Shown: positions 8,481 through 17,421 of the stretch, in pieces | Layout of the letters: every line of letters starts with the position of its first letter | Numbering within the stretch: the first letter of the stretch is position 1 | DNA from: Streptomyces sp. 2131.1 | GTDB taxonomy: Bacteria; Actinomycetota; Actinomycetes; Streptomycetales; Streptomycetaceae | Reading direction: 5' to 3' | NCBI RefSeq assembly: GCF_900105515.1 | Contig: NZ_FNSY01000001.1 | Coordinates: forward strand, 6,622,001 to 6,686,000 | DNA: 64,000 bases | Position numbers and translations under genes: made by a program | Notes under the pieces: model-generated | The model's database searches: none | Told to the model about the DNA's origin: nothing | Seen by the model: only the letters and a program-made list of their open reading frames with translations

Positions 8481-9137
8481 ATGTGCTGGAGCCCGACCGC
8501 CGACCTCGTGGCAGGCAGTGCGGTGGCGGCGATCGGTGTGGCCTGCGTCGTACGCGCCCGACGGGCGGGGGACCTGCCGCTGGCGGCGCTGCCCCTGCTG
8601 CTCGGGGCCCACCAGATCATCGAGTCCGCGGTCTGGCGGGCGGACGGCGGCAGCGGACCCGCCACACTCGCCTGGGCGGTGATCGCCCTGCCGTTGCTGC
8701 CCCTGTGGGTGCCGCTGGGTGTGCTGTGCGCCGCGCCCGCACGCGCGCGGCGCCGTCTCTCCGTGCCGCTCGCCGCCGGTGCCGTGACCGGCGGGGTTCT
8801 CGCGTACAGCCTGGCGACCCGCCCGGTGACCGCGCACGTGCGCGGTCACGCCCTCGGCTACGCGGTGGACCTCCCGTACCCGCTGCTGCTGGTCGCGGGC
8901 TACCTGGTGGCGACCATCGGCTCGCTCCTCCTGTCCGGCGACCGCCGACTGGTAGGGCTCGGGGTGCTCGTCGCGGGCGGGGCGGCGGTCTGCGCCGCGC
9001 TGTGGCGGTATGAGTTCGTCTCCACGTGGTGCGCGTTCGCCGCCGCCTGCTCGGTGGTCCTGCTCGGCTGGACCGGCCGGCCCGACGCGCACGGGGAGGG
9101 AGAGCAGGGAACACCCGTGCGCCCGTTCCGAGGGTAA
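8481..9137 (+). CDS. DUF6629 integral membrane protein
   Basis: A 218-residue protein with about seven hydrophobic segments. The N-terminus 'MCWSPTADLVAGSAVAAIGV' and 'LPLLLGAHQIIESAVW' are the conserved start of the DUF6629 family, found across actinobacteria and of unknown function. The C-terminal 15 residues are polar. No ribosome site precedes the ATG; the gene is probably leaderless. Confidence 0.8.
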   Translation: MCWSPTADLVAGSAVAAIGVACVVRARRAGDLPLAALPLLLGAHQIIESAVWRADGGSGPATLAWAVIALPLLPLWVPLGVLCAAPARARRRLSVPLAAGAVTGGVLAYSLATRPVTAHVRGHALGYAVDLPYPLLLVAGYLVATIGSLLLSGDRRLVGLGVLVAGGAAVCAALWRYEFVSTWCAFAAACSVVLLGWTGRPDAHGEGEQGTPVRPFRG

Positions 9138-9177
9138 CGAAACAGGCGTTCAACAGGCATTATGGTCTGTTTGTTAC
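9134..9177. terminator. Hairpin with GTTACAAA arm after the DUF6629 gene
   Basis: GTAACGAAACAG (9134-9145) pairs with CTGTTTGTTAC (9167-9177) apart from one bulged base. It overlaps the stop codon of the upstream gene. The arm sequence is AT-rich for this genome, so it could be a regulatory site rather than a terminator; TTTGTAAC recurs at 9352-9359. Confidence 0.4.
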
Positions 9178-9479
9178 AAACCCCCTGGTCGGGTATGCCG
9201 GCACCACGAATGAGGGAACGGGTCCGTCGCCCGTACGACGGACCCCGTCAATCCCGTGCCGTACGGCTGGTTGCAGCGGACAGGGATTGACAGGTACCCG
9301 TGAATTTCCCTCCATGCCGCCTACAGTCGTGTGTGACGGAAATGTCCGTACTTTGTAACACGCCCCGATGCCGTTCCCACGGCCCCGCCGGCGGGGCCAA
9401 GGTGTGGCTCCCGGAATCACACCGGGAACGAACAACCACCCGGACCCGACCGGTCCGGGCCTGCACCTGAGGGGTCTTC
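9138..9479. other. Intergenic region upstream of the lamin-tail gene
   Basis: 342 bases without a gene. It holds the GTTACAAA hairpin, an inverted repeat GTCAATCCC (9247-9255) / GGGATTGAC (9283-9291) with a 27-base spacer, the second arm merging into a -35-like TTGACA (9287-9292), and a second TTTGTAAC (9352-9359). No convincing -10 at standard spacing is seen. Confidence 0.5.
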
Positions 9480-9971
9480 ATGTCCCGTAACGCACGGCGG
9501 ATCACCGCCGCCGTCCTCGCTTCCGGCGCGCTGGTCGCCGCCGCCGCCCTCCCGGCGGTCGCCGACGGCCACGGCCACGGCCACGGCCACGGCCGGGGTC
9601 ACCACGACCCGCGCCCGACCGTCGTCCTGGGCGAGATCCAGTACGACAGCCCCGGTCGCGACAACGGCTCCAACCGGAGCCTGAACGGTGAGTGGGTCAC
9701 CGTCACCAACACCGGCCGGCACACGGTGAACCTGCGCAACTGGACGCTCAGCGACGAGAGCCACCGCACCTACAAGTTCGACCTCCGCCTGCCCGGCCGC
9801 TCCTCGGTGCGCGTCCACACCGGCGTCGGCCGCGACACCCGCCACGACGTCTACCAGGACCGGCACAACTACGTCTGGGACAACAGCGACACGGCCACCC
9901 TGCGCGACGCGCGCGGCCACAAGGTCGACTCCAAGTCCTGGGGCCGCCACCACCACGGTCCCCGGCGCTGA
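9480..9971 (+). CDS. Secreted lamin-tail-domain protein
   Basis: A 163-residue exported protein. Residues 1-28 form a signal peptide (basic start, Ala/Leu core, 'AVADG' cleavage region). A short His-Gly run (HGHGHGHGRGHH, about 30-42) follows, then a lamin tail domain (about 48-155) with its hallmarks 'GEIQYDSPG', 'GEWVTVTNTGRHTVNLRNWTLSDES', 'YKFDLRLPGRSSVRVHTG' and 'DNSDTATLRDARGHKVDSKSWG'. Bacterial lamin-tail domains are usually accessory binding modules on extracellular enzymes; a stand-alone one like this has no known activity. The His-rich stretch could bind metal. Confidence 0.82.
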   Translation: MSRNARRITAAVLASGALVAAAALPAVADGHGHGHGHGRGHHDPRPTVVLGEIQYDSPGRDNGSNRSLNGEWVTVTNTGRHTVNLRNWTLSDESHRTYKFDLRLPGRSSVRVHTGVGRDTRHDVYQDRHNYVWDNSDTATLRDARGHKVDSKSWGRHHHGPRR

Positions 9972-9977
9972 ACCACC

Positions 9978-10008
9978 GGCGGCGGCCCGCTGAACCCGGG
10001 CCGCCGCC
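9978..10008. terminator. Strong hairpin terminator
   Basis: GGCGGCGGCCCG (9978-9989) and CGGGCCGCCGCC (9997-10008) form a perfect 12-bp stem with a 7-base loop, six bases after the lamin-tail stop codon and before the converging phosphatase gene. Confidence 0.75.
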
Positions 10009-10095
10009 GATGGCCTCTCCCCGCGGCGCGTCCCGGCCCACCGGCCGGGGTGCGCCGCACCCGTATGCGCGCGGACGTACGGGAGGCGCCGGGCG

Positions 10096-12168
10096 TCAGA
10101 GATCCTCGTGCGGGATCTCCTGCTCCGTCCACAGAACCTTGCCCTCGGTGCTGTACCGGGTGCCCCAGTGGCTGGCGAGCTGCGAGACGATGAACAGGCC
10201 GCGCCCGCCCTCATCGACCGTTCGCGCGTGGCGCAGGTGCGGGGCCACCGGACTGGTGTCGTGGACCTCGCAGGTGAGCGTACGGTCCAGCAGCACCCGC
10301 AGCTGGAGCGGCGGGGTGCCGTAGCGGACGGCGTTGGTGATCAGCTCGCTGACGATCAGTTCGGCCGCCTCGATGGTGTCCTCGTCGAGGTTCCAGCCCT
10401 CCAGCCGGTCCCGGACCAGGGTGCGCGCCACCGCCGGCGTCGTCCGCTCGTGGGCCAGCTCCCAGGTCGCCACCCGCTCCGGCGGCACCACCCCGGTCCG
10501 GGCGAGCAGCAGCGCCGCCCCGTCCGGATCGGCCTCTTCCGGCAGGTTGTACACGATGGCGTCGCACAGGTCCCGCAGCGGCCGCTCCGGATAGGCCAGG
10601 GCCTCTTGCACCCGCTCCACCGAATGCTCCTCGGGCAGCAGCGACCCGGTCAGGAACGCCAGCACACTGCCCTCGTCCAGCCGGACCGAGCCGGTCGCGA
10701 AGGGCGCGCTGTCCTCCGAGAAGAGCGCGGGCCCCTCCGGCACGTCCAGCGCGAGCGGCCGGCCGTCCGGCCCGATGGCCACCGGTGCGGGATGCCCGGC
10801 CCGCGCCACCGTGCACACCTGGGTGAACGGGTCGTAGACCGCGTACAGGCAGGTCGCGGTCAGCGGCTGGCGGTGCAGGGCGTCACCTGGCGGCAGTGAC
10901 CGGCGCTCCTCCGTCAGCCGGTCGGCGGTGTCGTTGAGCCGGGCCAGCACCTCGTCCGGCTCCAGGTCGAGCCCCGCCAGGGCGTGGATGACGGTGCGCA
11001 GCTGGCCCATCGTGATGGCGGTCTGCAGCCCGTGCCCGGCCACATTGCCGATGATCAGCGCGGTCCGGGCGCCGGAGAGCCCGATGGTGTCGAACCAGCA
11101 GCCGCTGTTGCGGCCGGGCAGCAGGACCTGCGCGGTCTCGATCGCCACCCGGTCGCCGTCGTGCTGGGGGAGCAGCCGGCGCTGGACGGTCGAGGCGATC
11201 ACGTGATCGCGGGCGTAGCGCAGCGCGTTCTCGATGCTCAGCGCCGTGTGGGCGGCCGCGGTCAGTGCGAGGGTGAGGTCGCGCTCGTTGTACGGATCGC
11301 CCCGGTGCCGGTACAGGCTCACCAGGCCGAGCACGGAGCCATGCAGCTTCAGCGGGGCCACGATCAGGGAGTGCGCGCCGGTCGCCTCGATCATCCGCCG
11401 CGTCGCCGGGTCGGCGTCCAGCCAGGGCGTGTCCGGGCCCAGTTGGACGAGCCTGGGCCGCAGATCCGTGACCGCCAGGGCGTACGGGGTCGAATCGGGC
11501 AGCCGGCGAAGCTCACCGACCAGGTTGTCCGACGCCGTCTCCGTCCCCCGCACCGCTGCCCGGCGCAGCGGGACGTCCCGGGCCAGCGGGCTCAGCGGCG
11601 GATCGGCGCCGCGCAGCACCTCGTCCACCACCTCGACCACGGCCAGGTCGGCGAACTCGGGGACCAGCGCGGACACCAGGCCCTCGCAGGTCGCCGCCAC
11701 GTCGAGGGAGTGGCCGGCCCCCCTTCGCACGGCGGTGAGCACGTCCGCCCGCACATGCGCCTTCTCCCGTTCGTTGACGTCGACCACGGCCGCCAGCAGG
11801 CCGAGCACGCGTCCGTCGTCGGCGTCCAGCCGGTGCAGGGTGACCGTCAGGCTGCGCGAGGGGCCCGGGGCGAGCGCGACGCGCCCCCGGACCGGCTGGT
11901 TCAGCATCGGCGCGCCGGTCTTCAGGACCTGGCGCAGCAGGCGCTCCGCCTCGTCGGGGTCGTCGAGCAGATACGCCTGGGTGAAGTACAGACCGATGAG
12001 CTCCGCAGGGTCGACCTCCTCGGTGAGGGCGTTGACGCGTACCACCCGCAGCTCCGTGTCCAGGACGTGCAGGCCCACCGCGGACTGGCTGAACAGGGTG
12101 TCGAGAAGGGCCTCGGCCATGTCGTCGCCCGTGTCCGCGCCAGGGGCCGTAGTACCGGTGTCCGACAC
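10096..12168 (-). CDS. PAS-GAF-PP2C-ATPase regulatory phosphatase (SpoIIE family)
   Basis: A 690-residue multidomain regulator. In order: a PAS domain (about 30-140, 'SAVGLHVLDTELRVVRVNALTEE'), a GAF domain (about 165-325, ending 'ALSIENALRYARD'), a PP2C/SpoIIE phosphatase domain (about 330-560, with 'IIGNVAGHGLQTAITMGQLR' and 'ARAGHPAPVAIGPDG') and a GHKL ATPase of the anti-sigma kinase type (about 565-690, 'ELIVSELITNAVRYG', 'DEGGRGLFIVSQLAS'). Such proteins combine anti-sigma kinase and phosphatase activities. In the phosphatase part the usual Asp of 'GGDWFD' is replaced by 'NSGCWFDTI' and 'GDV.GHG' by 'GNVAGHG', so two metal-binding Asp positions look changed; catalysis may be impaired. 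GTG at 12168 is preceded by GGGGG. Confidence 0.85.
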   Translation of the reverse strand: MSDTGTTAPGADTGDDMAEALLDTLFSQSAVGLHVLDTELRVVRVNALTEEVDPAELIGLYFTQAYLLDDPDEAERLLRQVLKTGAPMLNQPVRGRVALAPGPSRSLTVTLHRLDADDGRVLGLLAAVVDVNEREKAHVRADVLTAVRRGAGHSLDVAATCEGLVSALVPEFADLAVVEVVDEVLRGADPPLSPLARDVPLRRAAVRGTETASDNLVGELRRLPDSTPYALAVTDLRPRLVQLGPDTPWLDADPATRRMIEATGAHSLIVAPLKLHGSVLGLVSLYRHRGDPYNERDLTLALTAAAHTALSIENALRYARDHVIASTVQRRLLPQHDGDRVAIETAQVLLPGRNSGCWFDTIGLSGARTALIIGNVAGHGLQTAITMGQLRTVIHALAGLDLEPDEVLARLNDTADRLTEERRSLPPGDALHRQPLTATCLYAVYDPFTQVCTVARAGHPAPVAIGPDGRPLALDVPEGPALFSEDSAPFATGSVRLDEGSVLAFLTGSLLPEEHSVERVQEALAYPERPLRDLCDAIVYNLPEEADPDGAALLLARTGVVPPERVATWELAHERTTPAVARTLVRDRLEGWNLDEDTIEAAELIVSELITNAVRYGTPPLQLRVLLDRTLTCEVHDTSPVAPHLRHARTVDEGGRGLFIVSQLASHWGTRYSTEGKVLWTEQEIPHEDL

Positions 12169-12362
12169 GTCGCACCCCCAACGGGTCACGCCACCCCTGT
12201 CGATCGGCAGCTCTCCGGACAGCCTGCGCGCGGCCGGACCGGGCCCGCCACCGCGCGGCGCCGAACGGGTGAGCGCGGGGAATCGCGCGGGGCGGCAACC
12301 TTTCCGCGCGCGGCGGCCACTGAGGAGTACCCCACCCGCCCCCAATCCGGAAGGCACGTACC

Positions 12363-14252
12363 GTGGCTCTCGCGCATCCCCGTACATCCCGCAGACGCCG
12401 TACGACCCGGACCCGAACCCTGATCGGCGCCGTCACCGCCGGAATCCTCGCCGCAGCCGGACTGGTCGTCACCGGCCAGACCTCGCACGCCGCGACCGCG
12501 CGCCAGGCCGAGGCGCTCGACCGGGGCGTCGTCAGCGTCCACACCGACGCCGGCAACCTCATCAGCTGGCGCTGGCTCGCCACCGACGCCGACTCCGTGG
12601 CCTTCAACGTCTACCGCGCCGGTACGAAGGTGAACACCTCGCCCGTCACCGGGTCGACCAACTACTTCCACGCCGGCGCCCCCAACTCGGCCGACTACAC
12701 CGTGCGCGCGGTCGTCGGCGGCGTCGAGCAGGGCGACTCCGCGCACGCGATCCAGTTCCGCGCCGGCTACAAGGACGTGCCCATCAGCCCGCCCCCGGGC
12801 GGCACCACCCCCGACGGGGTCGCCTACACCTACGAGGCCAACGACGCGTCCGTCGGCGACCTCGACGGGGACGGCGCACTCGACTTCGTACTCAAGTGGC
12901 AGCCCACCAACGCCAAGGACAACTCACAGTCCGGTTACACGGGCAACACGATCCTGGACGGCGTCAGGCTCGACGGCACCCGGCTCTGGCGGATCGACCT
13001 CGGCCGCAACATCCGCTCCGGCGCGCACTACACCCAGTTCCAGGTGTACGACTACGACGGCGACGGCCGGGCCGAGGTGGCGACGAAGACCGCCGACGGC
13101 AGCGTCGACGGCCGGGGCACCGTGATCGGCAGCGCGTCGGCCGACCACCGCAACTCCTCCGGCTACGTGCTGTCCGGCCCCGAGTACCTCACCATGTTCA
13201 ACGGCCTGACGGGAGCCGCCATGGGCACCGTCGACTACGTCCCCGCACGCGGAACCGTCTCCTCCTGGGGCGACAGCTACGGCAACCGCGTCGACCGCTT
13301 CCTCGCCGGCACCGCCTACCTGGACGGCAGCAGGCCCTCGCTGATCATGGCGCGCGGCTACTACACGCGTACGGTGATCGCCGCCTGGGACTGGCGCGGC
13401 GGGGCGTTCACCCGGCGCTGGACCTTCGACACCAACAGCTCGACCAACACCGGCCGCGGCTACGACGGCCAGGGCAACCACCAGCTGTCGGTCGCCGATG
13501 TCGACGGCGACGGCAAGGACGAGATCGTCTACGGCGCCATGGCCGTCGACGACAACGGCAGCTCCCTGTGGACCACGAAGAACGGCCACGGCGACGCGAT
13601 GCACGTCGGCGACCTGGACCCCGCGCGCCCGGGCCTGGAGGAGTTCAAGGTCGACGAGGACGGATCGAAGCCCTCGTCCTGGATGGCCGACGCGAAGACG
13701 GGGCAGATCATCTGGTCGACGCCCGCCGGCGGCGACAACGGACGCGGCGTCAGCGACGACATCTGGGCGGGCAGCGCCGGCGCCGAGTCCTGGTCGTCCG
13801 CGGCTTCCGGACTGCGCGACCCGCACGGCACGGTGGTCGCGAGCCGCAAGCCCTCCAGCACCAACTTCCTCGCCTGGTGGGACGGTGACACCACCCGGGA
13901 ACTGCTGGACGGCACCCACATCGACAAGTACGGCACCGCCGGCGACACCCGGCTGCTGACCGGTGCCTCGGTCCACTCCAACAACAGCACCAAGGCCACC
14001 CCGGTCATCTCCGGCGACCTGTTCGGCGACTGGCGCGAAGAGGTGGTCTGGGCGACGACGAACAACACCGCGCTACGGATCTACTCCACGCCGTACGAGA
14101 CCGGCACGAGGATCACCACCCTGCTCCACGACACCACCTACCGCACCGCGCTGGCCTGGCAGAACACGGCGTACAACCAGCCACCGCACCCCGGCTTCTT
14201 CATCGGTGCCGGCATGGCGACCGCCCCGAGGCCCACGGTGTGGATCCCCTGA
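12363..14252 (+). CDS. Rhamnogalacturonan lyase, PL11 family, secreted
   Basis: A 629-residue exported pectin lyase. The signal peptide covers about residues 1-44 (Arg-rich start, hydrophobic core, 'SHAATA'). The rest is the PL11 eight-bladed propeller typical of YesW/YesX enzymes, which cleave rhamnogalacturonan I by beta-elimination. Calcium-binding turns recur along the chain: 'DLDGDGALDF', 'DYDGDGRAEV', 'DVDGDGKDEI'. The segment 'YGNRVDRFLAGTAYLDG' and the final 'QPPHPGFFIGAGM' are typical of the family. No C-terminal carbohydrate-binding module is attached. GTG start, divergent from the regulatory phosphatase by 194 bases. It fits a soil organism feeding on plant cell walls. Confidence 0.92.
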   Translation: MALAHPRTSRRRRTTRTRTLIGAVTAGILAAAGLVVTGQTSHAATARQAEALDRGVVSVHTDAGNLISWRWLATDADSVAFNVYRAGTKVNTSPVTGSTNYFHAGAPNSADYTVRAVVGGVEQGDSAHAIQFRAGYKDVPISPPPGGTTPDGVAYTYEANDASVGDLDGDGALDFVLKWQPTNAKDNSQSGYTGNTILDGVRLDGTRLWRIDLGRNIRSGAHYTQFQVYDYDGDGRAEVATKTADGSVDGRGTVIGSASADHRNSSGYVLSGPEYLTMFNGLTGAAMGTVDYVPARGTVSSWGDSYGNRVDRFLAGTAYLDGSRPSLIMARGYYTRTVIAAWDWRGGAFTRRWTFDTNSSTNTGRGYDGQGNHQLSVADVDGDGKDEIVYGAMAVDDNGSSLWTTKNGHGDAMHVGDLDPARPGLEEFKVDEDGSKPSSWMADAKTGQIIWSTPAGGDNGRGVSDDIWAGSAGAESWSSAASGLRDPHGTVVASRKPSSTNFLAWWDGDTTRELLDGTHIDKYGTAGDTRLLTGASVHSNNSTKATPVISGDLFGDWREEVVWATTNNTALRIYSTPYETGTRITTLLHDTTYRTALAWQNTAYNQPPHPGFFIGAGMATAPRPTVWIP

Positions 14253-14257
14253 GCGGA

Positions 14258-14295
14258 GCCCGGCCCTCCCCGCACAGCCGCGGGGAGGGCCGGGC
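14258..14295. terminator. Bidirectional terminator, 16-bp perfect stem
   Basis: The arms 14258-14273 and 14280-14295 are exact reverse complements (GCCCGGCCCTCCCCGC and its partner) around a 6-base loop. It serves the converging lyase and phosphoglucomutase genes. Confidence 0.85.
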
Positions 14296-14304
14296 CCGGC
14301 CGCC

Positions 14305-15945
14305 TCAGGCCTCCAGCGCCGCCGAGACCACGGCCTTGGCCTCCTCCTGGACCTGCGTCAGGTGGTCGGCGCCCCGGAACGACTCCGCGTAGATCTTGTA
14401 CACGTCCTCCGTGCCGGAGGGACGGGCGGCGAACCAGGCGTTCTCCGTGGTCACCTTGATGCCGCCGATCGCGGCGCCGTTGCCCGGGGCCGAGGTCAGC
14501 ACGGCGGTCACCGGCTCGCCCGCGAGGGTGTCCGCGTCGACCTGCTCGGGGGAGAGGCGCGCCAGCACCGCCTTCTGCTCGCGGTCCGCCGGCGCGTCGA
14601 TGCGCGCGTACGCGGGCTCGCCGAACCGGGAGGTCAGCGCGGCGTAGTGCCGGGACGGGGACTCCCCGGTGACCGCCTGGATCTCGGAGGCGAGCAGGGC
14701 GAGCAGGATGCCGTCCTTGTCGGTCGTCCACACCGAGCCGTCCCGGCGCAGGAACGACGCCCCCGCCGACTCCTCACCGCCGAAGCCCAGCGACCCGTCG
14801 GCCAGCCCGTCCACGAACCACTTGAAGCCGACCGGCACCTCGACGAGCCGACGGCCGAGGTCGGCGGCGACGCGGTCGATCATGCCGGAGGACACGAGCG
14901 TCTTGCCGATGCCCGCCCCGGCCGGCCAGTTCTGCCGGTGCGCGTACAGGTAGTTGATGGCCACGGCGAGGTAGTGGTTGGGGTTCATCAGCCCGGCGTC
15001 CGGGGTGACGATCCCGTGCCGGTCGGCGTCGGCGTCGTTGCCGGTGGCGATCTGGTAGCGGTCGCGCTGCCCGATCAGCGAGGCCATCGCGTGCGGCGAC
15101 GAGCAGTCCATCCGGATCTTCCCGTCCCAGTCCAGCGTCATGAACCGCCAGGTGGGATCGGTCAGCGGGTTGACGACGGTCAGGTCGAGCCGGTGCTGCT
15201 CGGCGATCCGTCCCCAGTACGCGACCGACGCCCCGCCCAGCGGGTCCGCGCCGATCCGTACGCCCGCCTCGCGTACCGCGTCCAGGTCCAGGACGGAGGG
15301 CAGGTCCGCCACGTACGTGCCGAGGAAGTCGTACCGGCCGGTCGTCGGCGCGGCCAGCGCCCGGGTGTACGGCACCCGGCGGACCTCCTTGAGCCCGCCC
15401 GTGATGATCTCGTTGGCCCGGTCCTGGATCCAGCCGGTCGCGTCCGACCCGGCCGGACCGCCGCTCGGCGGGTTGTACTTGAAACCGCCGTCGCCGGGCG
15501 GGTTGTGGGACGGGGTGACCACCACCCCGTCCGCCAGGCCCGAGGTGCGGCCGCGGTTGTACGTGAGGATGGCGTGCGAGACGGCGGGCGTCGGGGTGTA
15601 CCCGTCCTCGGTGTCGATGAGTACCCGTACGTCGTTGGCGGCGAACACCTCCAGTGCGGTGACCCGGGCCGGCTCCGACAGGGCGTGGGTGTCCGCCCCG
15701 AGGAACAGCGGCCCGTCCGTCCCCTGCTGGGCCCGGTACTCGCTGATGGCCTGGCTCGTCGCCGCGATGTGGTCCTCGTTGAACGCGGTGGCCGTCGACG
15801 AACCGCGGTGCCCGGACGTGCCGAACGCCACCCGCTGGCCGGGCTCGGCCGGATCGGGGTGCAGCGCGTAGTACGCCGTCACCAGCCGTGCCACGTCGGT
15901 CAGGTCCTCGGGGCGCGCCTGCTGTCCGGCTCGTGCGTGCGGCAT
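14305..15945 (-). CDS. pgm: Phosphoglucomutase, alpha-D-glucose-specific
   Basis: A 546-residue enzyme, the same length as Escherichia coli Pgm, interconverting glucose 1-phosphate and glucose 6-phosphate. 'RVAFGTSGHRGSS' is the N-terminal substrate-binding motif, 'VVVTPSHNPPGDGGFKYNPP' holds the phosphorylated active-site serine, 'TGNDADADRHGIV' the Mg-binding loop, and 'GGEESAGAS' the sugar-ring loop; the phosphate-binding 'RPSGTEDVYKIYAESF' closes the protein. ATG at 15945 follows GGAGGAG. It lies 46 bases downstream of the phosphopantetheinyl transferase gene on the same strand and may be co-transcribed. Its product links the alpha-glucan degradation genes nearby to glycolysis and nucleotide-sugar synthesis. 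Confidence 0.96.
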   Translation of the reverse strand: MPHARAGQQARPEDLTDVARLVTAYYALHPDPAEPGQRVAFGTSGHRGSSTATAFNEDHIAATSQAISEYRAQQGTDGPLFLGADTHALSEPARVTALEVFAANDVRVLIDTEDGYTPTPAVSHAILTYNRGRTSGLADGVVVTPSHNPPGDGGFKYNPPSGGPAGSDATGWIQDRANEIITGGLKEVRRVPYTRALAAPTTGRYDFLGTYVADLPSVLDLDAVREAGVRIGADPLGGASVAYWGRIAEQHRLDLTVVNPLTDPTWRFMTLDWDGKIRMDCSSPHAMASLIGQRDRYQIATGNDADADRHGIVTPDAGLMNPNHYLAVAINYLYAHRQNWPAGAGIGKTLVSSGMIDRVAADLGRRLVEVPVGFKWFVDGLADGSLGFGGEESAGASFLRRDGSVWTTDKDGILLALLASEIQAVTGESPSRHYAALTSRFGEPAYARIDAPADREQKAVLARLSPEQVDADTLAGEPVTAVLTSAPGNGAAIGGIKVTTENAWFAARPSGTEDVYKIYAESFRGADHLTQVQEEAKAVVSAALEA

Positions 15946-15991
15946 CTGCCACTCCTCCGTATCGGTCGGTCGGTGCGATGTGCCCGTGCGG

Positions 15992-16726
15992 TCATTTTCG
16001 CGGGTCCCGGCCCTCGCCGGGTGCCCGCCCCGCCGTCCGGACGGCCACCGCCGCCGCGTACCCGGCGGGGGCGGCCACATCGGTGACGGTCCAGCCCGGC
16101 GGGCCCAGCGGGCGCGGGCCGGTGCCCACGTGCTCCCGGTTCAGACCGCCCGCGAGGCCGATGCCCTCGCCCTTGAGGTACGCCTCCTTGCGGGTCCACA
16201 CCCGGGCGAAGGCGGCGGGCCGCCCCTCCCGCGGAAGCTCGGCCAGCTCGGCAGCCTCCGCCGGGTGCAGCTGCCCCGTGATCTCGGCCACGACCCGCGC
16301 CTCGGGGACGCGTTCGACGTCCACGCCGACGGGTACGTCCGCGAAGGCCAGCAACGCGACGTCCCGGGTGTGCGAGAGCGAGAAGTGCACCCCGCCGTCG
16401 GTCGCCGGCCTGCCGTGCGGGCCGGCGCAGGACGGGCAGCGCTCCCGGGTCAGCCGTACGGCTTCCGGGGCGACGCCCTGGCGGGCGCCGAGCAGCAGCC
16501 GCAGAGCCACGTGGGCGGCGGTGTAGCAGTCGCGGTCGGCCGGGAAGGCGAGCTTCTTCACGCGTTCGAGCTCCGAGGCGTCGAGGATGCGGGGCGCCAG
16601 CGACCGGGCGGTCCCGGCGACCTGCTTCGTGTCCACCTGCCACACGGAGGGAGTGCCGGCGGGCCAGCAGGGTGCGGGCCCCCGGTATCCGTCCTCGGTC
16701 AGTGTGAACACATGGGGCTGGTACAC
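15992..16726 (-). CDS. 4'-phosphopantetheinyl transferase, Sfp type
   Basis: A 244-residue enzyme that transfers the phosphopantetheine arm of coenzyme A onto a serine of carrier proteins. The magnesium/CoA motif 'VGVDVERV' and the catalytic 'WTRKEAYLKGEGIGL' identify the broad-specificity Sfp class, with 'GVHFSLSHTRDVALLAF' before them. The length fits Sfp rather than the short AcpS class. GTG at 16726 is preferred because GAGGAAAC lies upstream; a GTG at 16771 in the same frame is possible. It is not clustered with a polyketide or peptide synthetase, but the orphan acyl carrier protein at 34074 is a candidate substrate within this window. Confidence 0.88.
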   Translation of the reverse strand: MYQPHVFTLTEDGYRGPAPCWPAGTPSVWQVDTKQVAGTARSLAPRILDASELERVKKLAFPADRDCYTAAHVALRLLLGARQGVAPEAVRLTRERCPSCAGPHGRPATDGGVHFSLSHTRDVALLAFADVPVGVDVERVPEARVVAEITGQLHPAEAAELAELPREGRPAAFARVWTRKEAYLKGEGIGLAGGLNREHVGTGPRPLGPPGWTVTDVAAPAGYAAAVAVRTAGRAPGEGRDPRK

Positions 16727-16882
16727 CGTTACGTCGTTTCCTCGGCGGGGGCGGGTGCCGCGGGCGGGCACCGGGTGGGACAGGGCGCTCTTATCCTATG
16801 GAGATCCGGACCGGGCCCGACGTACGTTCGATCACCGTGTGCCCCGCGCCCCGGCGGCGGCCCCTCGGACAGGAGCGAACCC

Positions 16883-17362
16883 ATGCCGTCGGACAGCATT
16901 CCCGCCGTGCTCCGCGCAGCGCGTGCGGACGATGCCGGCCCCCTCACCGGGCTCTTCCTCGAATCCCGCGCCGCCGCCATGCCGTACCTGGCCCGGGTGC
17001 ACAGCGACGAGGCCACCCTCGCCTGGCTGACCCATGTGGTGCTCCCCGGCACCGACGTCCTGGTGGCCGAGACTCGTGAGGGCGGGGAGACGCGGATCGC
17101 AGGCTTCGTCTCGCTGGACGGTACCGAGCTGGAGCACCTCTACATCGCCCCCGGGCTGCGCCGCCGAGGCATCGGTTCGCTCCTGCTGGAAGCGGCCAAG
17201 GCAGCCCGCCCGGAGGGGCTCGCCCTGTACACCTTCCAGCGCAACGCCGCGGCGCGGGCGTTCTACGAGCGCCACGGGTTCACCGCGGTCGCGTTCGACG
17301 ACGGCAGCCGCAACGAGGAGAAGGAGCCGGACGTCCGGTACCGGTGGAGCCCCGCCAGGTGA
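16883..17362 (+). CDS. GNAT family N-acetyltransferase
   Basis: A 159-residue acetyltransferase. 'LEHLYIAPGLRRRGIGSLLLEAAK' is motif A with the acetyl-CoA pyrophosphate-binding Arg/Gly loop (R-x2-G-x-G type), and 'TFQRNAAARAFYERHGFTAVAF' is motif B. The substrate cannot be told. ATG at 16883 follows AGGAGCG. Divergent from the phosphopantetheinyl transferase, and followed by a terminator. Confidence 0.85.
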   Translation: MPSDSIPAVLRAARADDAGPLTGLFLESRAAAMPYLARVHSDEATLAWLTHVVLPGTDVLVAETREGGETRIAGFVSLDGTELEHLYIAPGLRRRGIGSLLLEAAKAARPEGLALYTFQRNAAARAFYERHGFTAVAFDDGSRNEEKEPDVRYRWSPAR

Positions 17363-17393
17363 ACCGTTCCGGCTGACGGGCGAAGAGAACGAG

Positions 17394-17421
17394 GGGCGGG
17401 TCCGCGGAGGCGGTCCCGCCC
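17394..17421 (+). terminator. Hairpin terminator after the acetyltransferase gene
   Basis: GGGCGGG (17394-17400) with CCCGCCC (17415-17421), and inner CCGC/GCGG with loop GGAG, separated by one T-T mismatch; followed by TTCTTC. Confidence 0.75.

Noticed and set aside
11234..13888. 884-codon plus-strand open frame
   Set aside because: It spans the antisense of the regulatory phosphatase and a wrong frame of the PL11 lyase; Arg-rich with no domain.
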